A DNA stretch of 43,711 nucleotides, from the NCBI GenBank assembly GCA_026984055.1, contig JALSSX010000213.1, forward strand, positions 1 to 43,711, in the 5' to 3' direction. The position numbers were made by a program, and so were the translations under genes. Position 1 is the first letter of the stretch; each line of letters starts with the position of its first letter. Origin of the DNA: Sedimenticola sp. Lineage in GTDB: Bacteria; Pseudomonadota; Gammaproteobacteria; Chromatiales; Chromatiaceae. The notes under the pieces were generated by a model that did no database searches, had not been told where the DNA came from, and saw only the letters and a list, made by a program, of their open reading frames with translations. Below are positions 1-8,195 of the stretch, piece after piece.

Positions 1-2
1 AG

Positions 3-293
3 AAAGGCAAGCGCCAGAATAAACTGCTGCCGGAACACATCGACAAGATCGTCGATACCTACCAGCATCGCAAGGAAGAAAAACGCTACGCCCGGCGGGT
101 GAGCATGGAGGAAATCGAAAAGAACGATTTCAATCTGAATATTTCCCGCTATGTGAGCACCGCAAAACCTGAGAAACCGGTTGATCTGGCCAAAGTGCAT
201 GCAGATTTGCAGGCGATCGAGAAAAGCATTGCCGAAGCGGCCAAACAGCATAATGCTTTCCTTGACGAACTGGGATTGGAGCGATTGCCTTGA
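3..293 (+). CDS. hsdM: Type I restriction-modification DNA methyltransferase (HsdM), C-terminal fragment cut by the window edge
   Basis: Frame 3 is open from base 3: KGKRQNKLLPEHIDKIVDTYQHRKEEKRYARRVSMEEIEKNDFNLNISRYVSTA..., a recognisable HsdM C-terminus. Confidence 0.88.
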   Translation, partial: KGKRQNKLLPEHIDKIVDTYQHRKEEKRYARRVSMEEIEKNDFNLNISRYVSTAKPEKPVDLAKVHADLQAIEKSIAEAAKQHNAFLDELGLERLP

Positions 294-540
294 AGCCAGA
301 CGCATTTTCCCTACGCATCTTTGTCGCCGATGGTGATCCCGATGGCTTGCGGATTGTCGAGCGCAGCGATTGGGTCGGCAAAGCCGGTGTGTTTCCACGT
401 GTGTTGCCGTCCCATGTGAGGCACGCAATGTGTTCGCCCAAACCCGTGTTTATCCGCTTCTGGGCCGCGCGAGGATGGCGAGGGGCATTGTTCTCCCGCC
501 TGAAAATAGCGGAAGCGGATTGGTTTTGTGTTAACAGGCC
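290..540 (+). pseudogene. Truncated or frameshifted GIY-YIG nuclease-family protein N-terminus
   Basis: SLRIFVADGDPDGLRIVERSDWVGKAGVFPR resembles the N-terminus of GIY-YIG proteins that often accompany hsdM. After that, continuity is lost and the similarity moves between frames. TTG start overlaps the hsdM TGA. Confidence 0.55.
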
Positions 541-1440
541 CTCACCCATTGATTCTTTCTGGACTCTACGACCTGACTAACACCTTCTTCGAAGGCGAGG
601 CGGGCAGCAACCCAGCGCTCAACACGGGCGTTCCAAGGAAAAGCGCTCGGATTGCCAACTGGTCACCCTTGGACTGGTGCTCAATGGCAGTGGCTTTCCC
701 CGCGAAGACAATATCCAGCACCTGATTGAACAGGGTTACCGTTACCTGGTGGTCTCACGCAAGAGAAAGCGGTCTTTCGATGAAGAGCAGGCCGTTGCTG
801 TCAAAACGGCCCAGGGGCAGCCGGTCAAAGTCCAGCGGGTGGTCAATCCACAGACCGGTGAAGCAGAACTGCAAAAGCTGGCCGATGGGCTACACAAAAA
901 AACACCACCAAACGCTATGACAAGGTACTGGAACGGCTGGGCCGAATGAAAGAGAAATACGCCCGGGCAGCACAACACTATGACATCACCGTCACCCCAG
1001 ATGACACATCAGGCAACGCCAGCGCCATCACCTGGCATCGACGGGAAAAGCCCCATTCCCAAGCCACCCATCCGGGTGTCTACTGCCTGCGCACCAACCT
1101 CGATGATTGGGATGAAAAAACCTTGTCGCGCACCTACACCATGCTCACCGATCTTGAAGCTGTGTTCCACAGCCTGAAAAGCGAGCTGGGGCTACGCTCC
1201 ATCTACCATCAGAAAGAAAAGCGGGTGAACGGATATATTTTCATCACACTGATCGCCTATCACCTGGTGCATACCCTGCGCACCCAGCTCAAGGCACGGG
1301 ATATCCACGACAGCTGGCAAAGCTTGCGCCGGCAGATGGCAAGATCTTGCACCTGCGCAAGGCCACGCGCGCCGAGCCTCATCAGAAGGTGATCCATGAT
1401 GTGCTGGGTATCGATGCACAGCCTGGATCAACGCACAGAA
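528..1440 (+). pseudogene. Degenerate IS1634-family (IS4-like) transposase remnant
   Basis: Pieces in several frames: ILSGLYDLTNTFFEGEA, MLNGSGFPREDNIQ, TDLEAVFHSLKSELGLRSIYHQKEKRVNGYIFITLIAYHLVHTLRTQLKARDIHDSWQSLRRQM. Multiple frameshifts. Confidence 0.8.
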
Positions 1441-1653
1441 CCGTTATTTAGTCTTTCCTCCTTCCCAGCTTGAAGAAAACCCAAATCTGTAGTGCCATAC
1501 AGGCGGCATAATGCGACTATCCAATTGTTTTTATTCGGATTGTTGTCGCGGAAATCTGAAGATGGGTTAAGTCCGACAGACTCCCAGGAATTAAATGGTG
1601 CGCGCCAACCCCCGTTGTTGGGCTGGCGGTGACAGGTTTCGCGGGGCCGGGCG

Positions 1654-1980
1654 TCAGCCTATGAATGTCAGCCAGCCGCTCAGTGCGCGGCGGAAATCGG
1701 CCAGCGGGATGCGTTGTTCGGTGTCGTCCTTGTCGTCCAGGCTGTTGCGGATGATGGCCTCGTCGTCGCTCAGTATCAGTTCGTGAACGTTGCCATTGAA
1801 TTCGTAGCGCCCCAGCGCGCCGCGCGCGACTTCGTCAGCCATGTCCAGCAGTTCCTTGCCGATGATGTCGTCGTCCTGCACATCGCCTTGCAGGAAGTTG
1901 GCTAGCGCCTGTTCCTCTTCTTTGCCTTCGGCGACCGCCAGGGGCGCGCCGTCTTTATCCCGGGAGAACTGCATGGTCAC
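1654..1980 (-). CDS. Small acidic protein, putative immunity protein for the adjacent EndoU nuclease (some YacL/UPF0231-like flavour)
   Basis: 108 aa, rich in D/E. GTG start overlaps the EndoU TGA (GTGA); an alternative ATG is at 1974. Confidence 0.6.
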   Translation of the reverse strand: MTMQFSRDKDGAPLAVAEGKEEEQALANFLQGDVQDDDIIGKELLDMADEVARGALGRYEFNGNVHELILSDDEAIIRNSLDDKDDTEQRIPLADFRRALSGWLTFIG

Positions 1981-2504
1981 CTCTTTCTGTTCCGTATGTA
2001 GATCGGATAAGCCGTGTTGATGCCGCCACGGCGGCTGGTGTAGCCCTCGATCGGGAAGCCCAGGCCGGATGGGCCGCGCCAGGGCTTGCTGCGTTTTCTG
2101 TCACGCTTCTTCCAGGCATGGAGTATCGCCGCGATGACTTGTTTGTGACTCAGGCGATCTGGAAACAGGGTCGAGAATTTGTTTTTCCAGCGTTTCTCGC
2201 GACGGTCGTAGACCTCGACCTGGGCAGTATAGACACCGGCTTTGTTGGGGCGGCTCTTGATGCGTTTGACATGGGCGTTGCGCGGATCCTTGCCGCCGGG
2301 ACGGGCATGGAAGCCGGTGGGCTTGCCGCGCCGGTTGATCTCGCCCTGAAAGATATGCGTTAGGTTGATCTCCGGCTTGGTCTTTGACCAGCCTCGCCAT
2401 GGGTCGGGGTTGTTGCGTGCCCGCGCCAGCCCGGCGCTGAGCAGAATGGCGAGCGCGGTCAGTATGCCGATCGCCCTGGCTGCTGGGTTGCCGTTTCGCT
2501 TCAT
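1977..2504 (-). CDS. Secreted EndoU-domain nuclease (bacterial EndoU_2-like)
   Basis: Signal peptide MKRNGNPAARAIGILTALAILLSAGLARA, then INLTHIFQGEINRRGKPTGFHARPGG...KFSTLFPDRLSHKQVIAAILHAWKK...GFPIEGYT...GGINTAYPIYIR, matching the bacterial EndoU pattern (HI.xG, GfH, FPd.ws..qvi.aI, InTAyPi). Confidence 0.75.
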   Translation of the reverse strand: MKRNGNPAARAIGILTALAILLSAGLARARNNPDPWRGWSKTKPEINLTHIFQGEINRRGKPTGFHARPGGKDPRNAHVKRIKSRPNKAGVYTAQVEVYDRREKRWKNKFSTLFPDRLSHKQVIAAILHAWKKRDRKRSKPWRGPSGLGFPIEGYTSRRGGINTAYPIYIRNRKR

Positions 2505-2587
2505 TGTGAAGGATCTCGTTGTTTTCGAGGGCGGTATTCTAACCCGAAAGCCTCGCGGAATGGCATTCATCCTTGCGAGGCGGTGGG

Positions 2588-3730
2588 TCACAGCATGGGT
2601 GGCAGGACCCTTGCCAGCGCCATGCGTTGTTTGCTGGCGGCGCCGCACAGGGCGAAGCCCAGCAGCCGGCCATCCGCGGCGAGGTAGCGCGCGGCGATGC
2701 CGTCCGCGTCGCTGTCGATACACCATTCGCCGCTGGCGTCGCGGGGAGGCGGCGCGACCGCGATCGGGCAGGCGGGGGTCTTGACGACTACTGGCATCGC
2801 TGGGTAGTGGACCTCGGTCGGTTGTCCGGCGAGGGTTTTCGCCAGTGCGCGGGCGGCGTGCATGATCGGCATCACGAAGGGAAGGTAGTGGCCTGCGACC
2901 TGGGCGCAGTCGCCGAGCGCGTATATCATGGGGTCGTTGCTCCGCAGCAGCCGGTCGACGGCGATGCCACGCTCGATCTTCAGTCCGGCTTTCTCTGCCA
3001 GGCGGGTGTCGGCGCGCAGGCCGATGGCGGACAGTACCAGGTCAGCATGGAACGGTTTGCCTTGTTGTAGTTGGAGCCGGTAGCCGTTGCCGTCACGGTC
3101 GATATGCGTGACGCCGTTGCGAAGATGCCATTCGACGCCGCACGCGGCGAGCGCTTCACGCAGGCGTTCGCCGACGATTTCTGGCAGTAAGGTGCTGATC
3201 GGCCAGGCGTCCGGTCCGATCACTTGGCAACGATGGCCGGCTTCCAGGAGGTCGTTGGCGAATTCGCAGCCGATCAGGCCGGGACCGATGATGGCGACAT
3301 CGTCGCCTTCGCGCAGTTGGTCGCGGAATGTGCGGTAGTCTTGCAGGTTGTTGATCGACATCACTTGGTTGGCGGCATTGCCTTTTAGTGGCAGGCGGAT
3401 CGGCCGCGCGCCGCTTGCGATCACCAATTGGCTGTAGGGTTGCGCGCAGCCGGCGTGATGTACCAGGCGGTGCTGGGTATCGATGTCGTCGACCGGCGCT
3501 TGGACGTGGATGGTGGCGTTCAGGTCGGTGGCCATCTTTTCCGCGCTGGCGCTGGCCAGGGCGTCGGGTGTGCGTCCCTGGGCCAGGGCGTTGGACAGCA
3601 TCGGCTTGGAATAGAAGGTGCCATCGTCGGCGCTGAACATCACCAGCGGCGTATCCTTGTCCAATTTACGCAATTCCTTTGCCAGGGTGTAGCCGGCCAG
3701 TCCTGTGCCTATGATTATGATTGGTTTCAT
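2588..3730 (-). CDS. FAD/NAD(P)-dependent oxidoreductase, rubredoxin-NAD+ reductase type
   Basis: 380 aa. N-terminal IIIIGTGLAGYTLAKELRKLD, second dinucleotide motif VAIIGPGLIGCEFANDL, IYALGDCAQV; next to rubredoxin. Confidence 0.85.
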   Translation of the reverse strand: MKPIIIIGTGLAGYTLAKELRKLDKDTPLVMFSADDGTFYSKPMLSNALAQGRTPDALASASAEKMATDLNATIHVQAPVDDIDTQHRLVHHAGCAQPYSQLVIASGARPIRLPLKGNAANQVMSINNLQDYRTFRDQLREGDDVAIIGPGLIGCEFANDLLEAGHRCQVIGPDAWPISTLLPEIVGERLREALAACGVEWHLRNGVTHIDRDGNGYRLQLQQGKPFHADLVLSAIGLRADTRLAEKAGLKIERGIAVDRLLRSNDPMIYALGDCAQVAGHYLPFVMPIMHAARALAKTLAGQPTEVHYPAMPVVVKTPACPIAVAPPPRDASGEWCIDSDADGIAARYLAADGRLLGFALCGAASKQRMALARVLPPML

Positions 3731-3806
3731 CGCGGGTTTCCCGTTGTGTGGTGGCGGCGACGGGGCGGTCGCCGCTTGCGTTTCGTCGCTGCGTAAATGG
3801 TCTTTT

Positions 3807-3894
3807 CGGTTGCCTGTGATGCATCTGCGGGAACGCCGTGTAAACGCCCCTGTCGGCTTGGTCTCGGATATCCCACCATCAGGTAACCTTCATG
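3807..3894 (+). repeat. Interspersed composite repeat family 1, copy A (truncated by MITE copy 1)
   Basis: GGTTGCCTGTGATGCATCTGCGGGAACGCCGTGTAAACGCCCCTGTCGGCTTGGTCTCGG...AGGTAACCTTCATG shared with copies at 4.3, 5.1, 25.7 and 34.7 kb. Confidence 0.75.
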
Positions 3895-4070
3895 CTAGCC
3901 CGGATTTCTCACCCGTTCACTACTGCGACCGCCCAATGCGGCGCGCTGACTGGCGTTCGCTCGGTCGGGATGCTCGGCGTAGTGTCGGCTACGCCTGCGC
4001 GTCCCTCGGTCGTAAACACCAGCCATGCCGCACCCTTTCGCGACGAACGCCGGTGAGAAATCCGGGCTAG
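3895..4070. mobile_element. MITE-like element copy 1 with 19-bp perfect terminal inverted repeats
   Basis: CTAGCCCGGATTTCTCACC ... GGTGAGAAATCCGGGCTAG; internal hairpin GGCGTAG-TGTCGG-CTACGCC; second copy at 9029-9186; non-coding. Confidence 0.8.
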
Positions 4071-4083
4071 TCCATTCGGCTTG

Positions 4084-4254
4084 TCAGGCATGGATTTCGA
4101 CCATCTCGAAGTCCGATTTGGCTACCCCGCAGTCTGGGCATTCCCAGTCTTCCGGGATGTCTTCCCAGCGCGTGCCGGGGGCGATGCCTTCCTCGGGCAG
4201 ACCTTTGTCCTCATCATAGATGAAGCCGCAGATGATGCATTCATACTGTTTCAT
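4084..4254 (-). CDS. Rubredoxin
   Basis: [56 protein letters not shown], with both CxxCG motifs. 56 aa; absent from the supplied ORF track because of its length. Confidence 0.96.
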   Translation of the reverse strand: MKQYECIICGFIYDEDKGLPEEGIAPGTRWEDIPEDWECPDCGVAKSDFEMVEIHA

Positions 4255-4290
4255 GGTGTTTTCTCCTACTTGTCGGTAACGTAAAGTAAG

Positions 4291-4414
4291 CGGTGGTTTG
4301 CCTGTGATTCATCCGTGGGAACGTCGTGGATACCTCCTTGTGGATTCGGCCCTGGCCCAACTTCGGGCAACCTTCCATGATTCGGAGAGTTTCAGTCCCC
4401 TATCATGGAAGTTG
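4291..4414 (+). repeat. Interspersed composite repeat family 1, copy B (left module plus right hairpin module)
   Basis: GCCTGTGATTCATCCGTGGGAACGTCGTGGATACC...GCAACCTTCCATGATTCGGAGAGTTTCAGTCCCCTATCATGGAAGTTGC. Confidence 0.7.
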
Positions 4415-4421
4415 CTCGGGG

Positions 4422-4898
4422 TTATTTCGCATTGACGGTGGCCAATGCTTCGCGATAGTGGTTGGCATGGCGCGCTTCGACGCGGGCCAGCGCGGCGAAG
4501 CGTTTCTCTGCATTTTTCAGCGTGGTCTTGAAGCGTTCGGCGTGTTCTTCTGATTCGGCGATCTGCTCGTCGAATTCGCGCGCGGCGTCGTCACGGCCTT
4601 CCTGTTCGGCCATGTGGCGGAACGACGGGTACATCTCGGTGTACTCGTGGGTTTCGCCCTCTATCGCCAGTTCGAGGCATTTCGCCGGGTCGAGCTGGGT
4701 TTTCGGGAAGAGCAGGTCCATGTGGCCGAAGGCGTGCTGAACTTCTTGCTTTGCGGTGTTCTCGAAGACATCGGCGCTGCCTTCGTCGCCCATCGCGCGG
4801 CAGATCCGGGCGAAGTACATGTATTTGATATGCGCCATGGATTCACCAGCCAGCGCGGCTTCGAGATTCTTGATGGTGATGGAGTCTTGCTTGGACAT
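4422..4898 (-). CDS. Rubrerythrin-family protein (ferritin-like diiron domain only)
   Basis: ITIKNLEAALAGESMAHIKYMYFARICRAMGDEGSADVFENTAKQEVQHAFGHMDLL, typical of the rubrerythrin four-helix domain. No C-terminal rubredoxin CxxC motifs. Confidence 0.92.
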   Translation of the reverse strand: MSKQDSITIKNLEAALAGESMAHIKYMYFARICRAMGDEGSADVFENTAKQEVQHAFGHMDLLFPKTQLDPAKCLELAIEGETHEYTEMYPSFRHMAEQEGRDDAAREFDEQIAESEEHAERFKTTLKNAEKRFAALARVEARHANHYREALATVNAK

Positions 4899-5084
4899 TG
4901 TGTTTACCTCTCGGTTCGTTGTGGAAGCGCGGACGCTCAGCGTGAACGTCCCTTGTGTTCATAGCGACAATTTGTTGGCTTGAGAGGGAGAATAGGTGCT
5001 GATTAATAATTGTTGAAGTTGATTGTTTTTATTTTATTAATAGTTTTTAGCTATTTCTGCTGCGATTAGTGTGACAGTACGCGG

Positions 5085-5140
5085 TCGCTTGCTTGTGATC
5101 TGTCCGCGGGAACGCTGTGGGACCATTCTTCATGACGATG
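5085..5140 (+). repeat. Interspersed composite repeat family 1, copy D (left module only)
   Basis: GCTTGCTTGTGATCTGTCCGCGGGAACGCTGTGGGACC. Confidence 0.55.
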
Positions 5141-5157
5141 AGCGGCGTGCCTAGCAG

Positions 5158-5266
5158 GCCACCGAGAAATGGCATCTTTCAATGGCCTGTGTGCGGTACA
5201 GGGAAATCGCATTTTCCGGTTCCGTCGTTGAAAAAGTCCATGGAAGGACTTTTTCAACATCCGGGC
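5158..5266 (+). repeat. Interspersed hairpin repeat family 2, copy 1; includes a 13-bp perfect stem usable as a terminator
   Basis: GGCCTGTGTGCGGTACAGGGAAATCGCATTTTCCGGTTCCGTCGTTGAAAAAGTCCATGGAAGGACTTTTTCAACATCC matches 11570-11712. Stem GTTGAAAAAGTCC/GGACTTTTTCAAC at 5227-5239/5246-5258. Confidence 0.8.
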
Positions 5267-5364
5267 TAGGGGTGAAAGAGAATGTATGGAGATGCCGATG
5301 TTCGACTGGCCGTGGCGATAGATTGTTTGGCGGACGCGCCGTGGAATGCCTTGCGGGCAGGTTG

Positions 5365-7281
5365 TCAGTCGGCGGTATCTTGCTGAAGTGTTTCCAGTTC
5401 GTCACTGGCTTCCAGCCAGGCTTCTTCCGTCTCGCCGAGTGATCGGTCGATGTTGGCCTTGTCGGTCAGTAGGGCTTTGAGTTCGTCCTTATGTGCCTCA
5501 CCATACAGGTCGGTGTCGGCGAGGCGGGTCTCCAGGGCCTTTTGTCGCGCATGCAGTTCGTCGAGCGCCTTCTCCAGTTGTTGCACGCGGTTTTTTAGTG
5601 GGCGAAGCTTGGCGCGTTGCTCGGCGCGCTTGCGTTTCTGTGTCTTGCGCTGGTTGGCGGAAAGCGTGCCGCCATCCGCGTGGCTTGCATTGCGGCTTTG
5701 TTGGCTGGCGAGCCAGCGGGGGTATTCATCCAGCGATAGCGGGAATTCGTCGGCGTTGCCGTCATGTACCAGCAACAGTTGATCGGTGGTGATGCGCAGC
5801 AGATGGCGATCATGTGATACGACGACCAGCGCGCCCTCGAAATCCTGCAAGGCGTTGCCCAGCGCCAAGCGCATCTCGATGTCCAGATGGTTGGTTGGTT
5901 CATCGAGCAACAGTAGGTTCGGCCGCTGCCAGACGAGCAGGGCGAGCACCAGGCGGGCTTTCTCGCCGCCGGAGAAGGGCTCGGTTGGGCTCAGTGCCTG
6001 ATCGCCGACGAAGCCGAAACCGCCGAGGAAGTCGCGCAGTTGCTGTTCTAGCGCTTCGTTGTCTAGGTGTTTTGCGGTCTGTTGCAGATGTTCCAACGCG
6101 GAATGTTCTGGGTGCAGTTGTTCGAGTTGATGCTGGGCGAAGTAGCCGATGTTCAGGTCACGCGCCTCGCGGCGTTCGCCCCGTAATGGTGGCAGTTCGC
6201 CAGCGAGCAGCTTGATTAGCGTTGATTTGCCTGCGCCGTTGCGACCGAGCAGGCCGATGCGCTCGCCCGGTGAGATGGCCAGGTTCAGGTCTTGCAGGAT
6301 CGGGCTGTTGGTCTGGTAGCCGGCGTCGGCGTGATCCAGGCGCAGCAGCGGGTTGGGGCTGCGCCGGGGCGGGAAGAAGGTGAAGTGGAAGGGCGAATCG
6401 ATATGTGCCGGGGCGATCAGCTTCATGCGTTCCAGTGTTTTCAGGCGGCTCTGCGCCTGTTTTGCCTTGGTTGCTTTGGCGCGAAAGCGCGCGACGAATG
6501 CCGCCATGTGCTGGATCTCGCGCTGTTGTTTCTCGTGCGCGGCCTGCTGGTTCGCGAGCTTCTCGGCGCGTTGGTGTTCGAAATCGGAGTAACCGCCGGT
6601 GTACAGCGTCAGCGTCTTGTGTTCTATGTGCAGGATGCGGCTTGCTACCGCGTCGATGAAATCGCGGTCGTGCGAGATCAGGATCAATGTGCCGGTGTAG
6701 GCGCGCAGCCAGCTCTCCAGCCAGATCACGGCGTCCAGGTCCAGGTGGTTGGTCGGCTCGTCGAGCAATAGCAGGTCCGAGCGGCACATCAGCGCCTGGG
6801 CCAGATTCAGGCGCATGCGCCAGCCGCCGGAGAAGGTGTGTATCTGTTGATCGAACTGTCCAGTGGAAAATCCCAGGCCGGTGAGTAGGTGCGCTGCGCG
6901 GGTGCGCGCCTGATAACCACCGATGGTGTCGATCTGGCCGTGCAATGTGCCGATCAGATGACCGTCATCGGCCTCGGTTGCCGCCGTCAGCTTTGTTTCC
7001 AGTTCGCGCAACTGCTGGTCGCCGTCGATGACATATTCCAGCGCGCCTTGCGTGCCGGCCTCGCTCTCCTGGGCGACGTGCGAGATGACCCAATCGTCAG
7101 GCATCGACACGTTGCCGCCATCCGCCTCCAGCCCGCCGAGCAACAACGCGAACAGGCTGGACTTTCCGCAGCCGTTCGCGCCGGTCAGCGCCGCCCGCTG
7201 GCCGGGATGGAGCTGGAAGCTGGCCCGTTCGAAAAGGATCTTGCCGCCACGTCGCAGCGCTACATCGGTGAATTGCAACAT
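5365..7281 (-). CDS. yheS: ABC-F family ATPase, YheS-like
   Basis: 638 aa with two ABC cassettes (GANGCGKSS, GRNGAGKSTLIKLLAGEL), FSGGWRMRLNLAQALMCRSDLLLLDEPTNHLDLDAVIWLE and FSGGEKARLVLALLVWQRPNLLLLDEPTNHLD. Confidence 0.92.
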   Translation of the reverse strand: MLQFTDVALRRGGKILFERASFQLHPGQRAALTGANGCGKSSLFALLLGGLEADGGNVSMPDDWVISHVAQESEAGTQGALEYVIDGDQQLRELETKLTAATEADDGHLIGTLHGQIDTIGGYQARTRAAHLLTGLGFSTGQFDQQIHTFSGGWRMRLNLAQALMCRSDLLLLDEPTNHLDLDAVIWLESWLRAYTGTLILISHDRDFIDAVASRILHIEHKTLTLYTGGYSDFEHQRAEKLANQQAAHEKQQREIQHMAAFVARFRAKATKAKQAQSRLKTLERMKLIAPAHIDSPFHFTFFPPRRSPNPLLRLDHADAGYQTNSPILQDLNLAISPGERIGLLGRNGAGKSTLIKLLAGELPPLRGERREARDLNIGYFAQHQLEQLHPEHSALEHLQQTAKHLDNEALEQQLRDFLGGFGFVGDQALSPTEPFSGGEKARLVLALLVWQRPNLLLLDEPTNHLDIEMRLALGNALQDFEGALVVVSHDRHLLRITTDQLLLVHDGNADEFPLSLDEYPRWLASQQSRNASHADGGTLSANQRKTQKRKRAEQRAKLRPLKNRVQQLEKALDELHARQKALETRLADTDLYGEAHKDELKALLTDKANIDRSLGETEEAWLEASDELETLQQDTAD

Positions 7282-7444
7282 CGCGCGAGTCTACCATGTC
7301 GTCCGATCGGGGGATGGCCCTGAAACGCGCGTGCCGATTGGTGATAGGCACGGTCGGCCGCATGCCGAGTCGATAATTCTGACGTTTGCCCGGCCTTTGG
7401 CTATAGAATGGCGGCGATGCTCGAACCGATGAGGAGGGACTGTC

Positions 7445-7876
7445 ATGCATCCGCTGCTGAAATGTATTGTGATATTGGTTATCGCCCTGATGACCGCTGC
7501 TTGTGCCGAAGAGCGGCAACAAACGGCCTATGCCAGCGTTTCCAACGATCAGTTGAAGGCGCTACTCGCCAAGGGCGTGCCGCTGGTGGATATCCGGCGC
7601 CCGGAAGAATGGCGTCAAACGGGCATCATCGAAGGCGCCCACACGATCACGTTGTTCGGCCCGGGCGGCCAAGTTTATCCGGACTTTTTCGATAAGTTGG
7701 CCCGTATCGCACCGAAGGATAAGCCAGTCGCGCTGATCTGCCGTACCGGCAATCGTACCCGCGTGGCCAGTGATTATCTGACGAAGAAGCTGGGTTATAC
7801 TCGGTTGTATAACGTCAAGCACGGCATCACCGGGTGGATTCGCCAGGGCAACCCGGTGGTGAAATACCAGCCGTGA
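7445..7876 (+). CDS. Rhodanese-like domain protein with N-terminal signal sequence (possible lipoprotein)
   Basis: Hydrophobic N-terminus ending MTAACAEE; VPLVDIRRPEEWRQTGIIEGAHTI; active-site loop ICRTGNRTRVASDYL. Confidence 0.88.
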   Translation: MHPLLKCIVILVIALMTAACAEERQQTAYASVSNDQLKALLAKGVPLVDIRRPEEWRQTGIIEGAHTITLFGPGGQVYPDFFDKLARIAPKDKPVALICRTGNRTRVASDYLTKKLGYTRLYNVKHGITGWIRQGNPVVKYQP

Positions 7877-7980
7877 TCGATCCCGCGATTTCGGTAGCCA
7901 CGCCCAGTCCCTTTCTCCCCATGGTGATCGGTGTTGCTCGTCGTTGTCGGGCATGGCCTCGGCCAGCTCTTGGCCGAACC

Positions 7981-8030
7981 ACGGCAACCTTTCATCATCC
8001 GGGGTGTTTCGTCCCCCATCATGAAAGCGG
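7981..8030 (+). repeat. Interspersed composite repeat family 1, copy C (right hairpin module)
   Basis: GGCAACCTTTCATCATCCGGGGTGTTTCGTCCCCCATCATGAAAG aligns with 4367-4412 and 25811-25863. Confidence 0.6.
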
Positions 8031-8061
8031 AAGAATCAATACAAGGGATCTTAAAAAAATG

Positions 8062-8102
8062 CCTTCCATGGGGTTTTTCTCGCCGCAAAGAGAAAATGCG
8101 AT
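8062..8102 (-). repeat. Interspersed hairpin repeat family 2, degenerate copy in reverse orientation
   Basis: CCTTCCATGGGGTTTTTCTCGCCGCAAAGAGAAAATGCGAT aligns to the reverse complement of copy 1 (CCTTCCATGGACTTTTTCAACGACGGAACCGGAAAATGCGAT). Confidence 0.5.
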
Positions 8103-8169
8103 TGCCTATTTGCTCATATTTTCCATCACTTATCGTGATCGAAAAGGGTGGGATATCCCTGTCCCACTC

Positions 8170-8195
8170 GGGCATCTCGATTTTTCGAGATGCCC
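8170..8195. other. Strong stem-loop directly at the pflA 3' end (possible transcript-end structure)
   Basis: GGGCATCTCG-ATTTTT-CGAGATGCCC, 10-bp perfect stem abutting the pflA stop codon. Confidence 0.55.
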
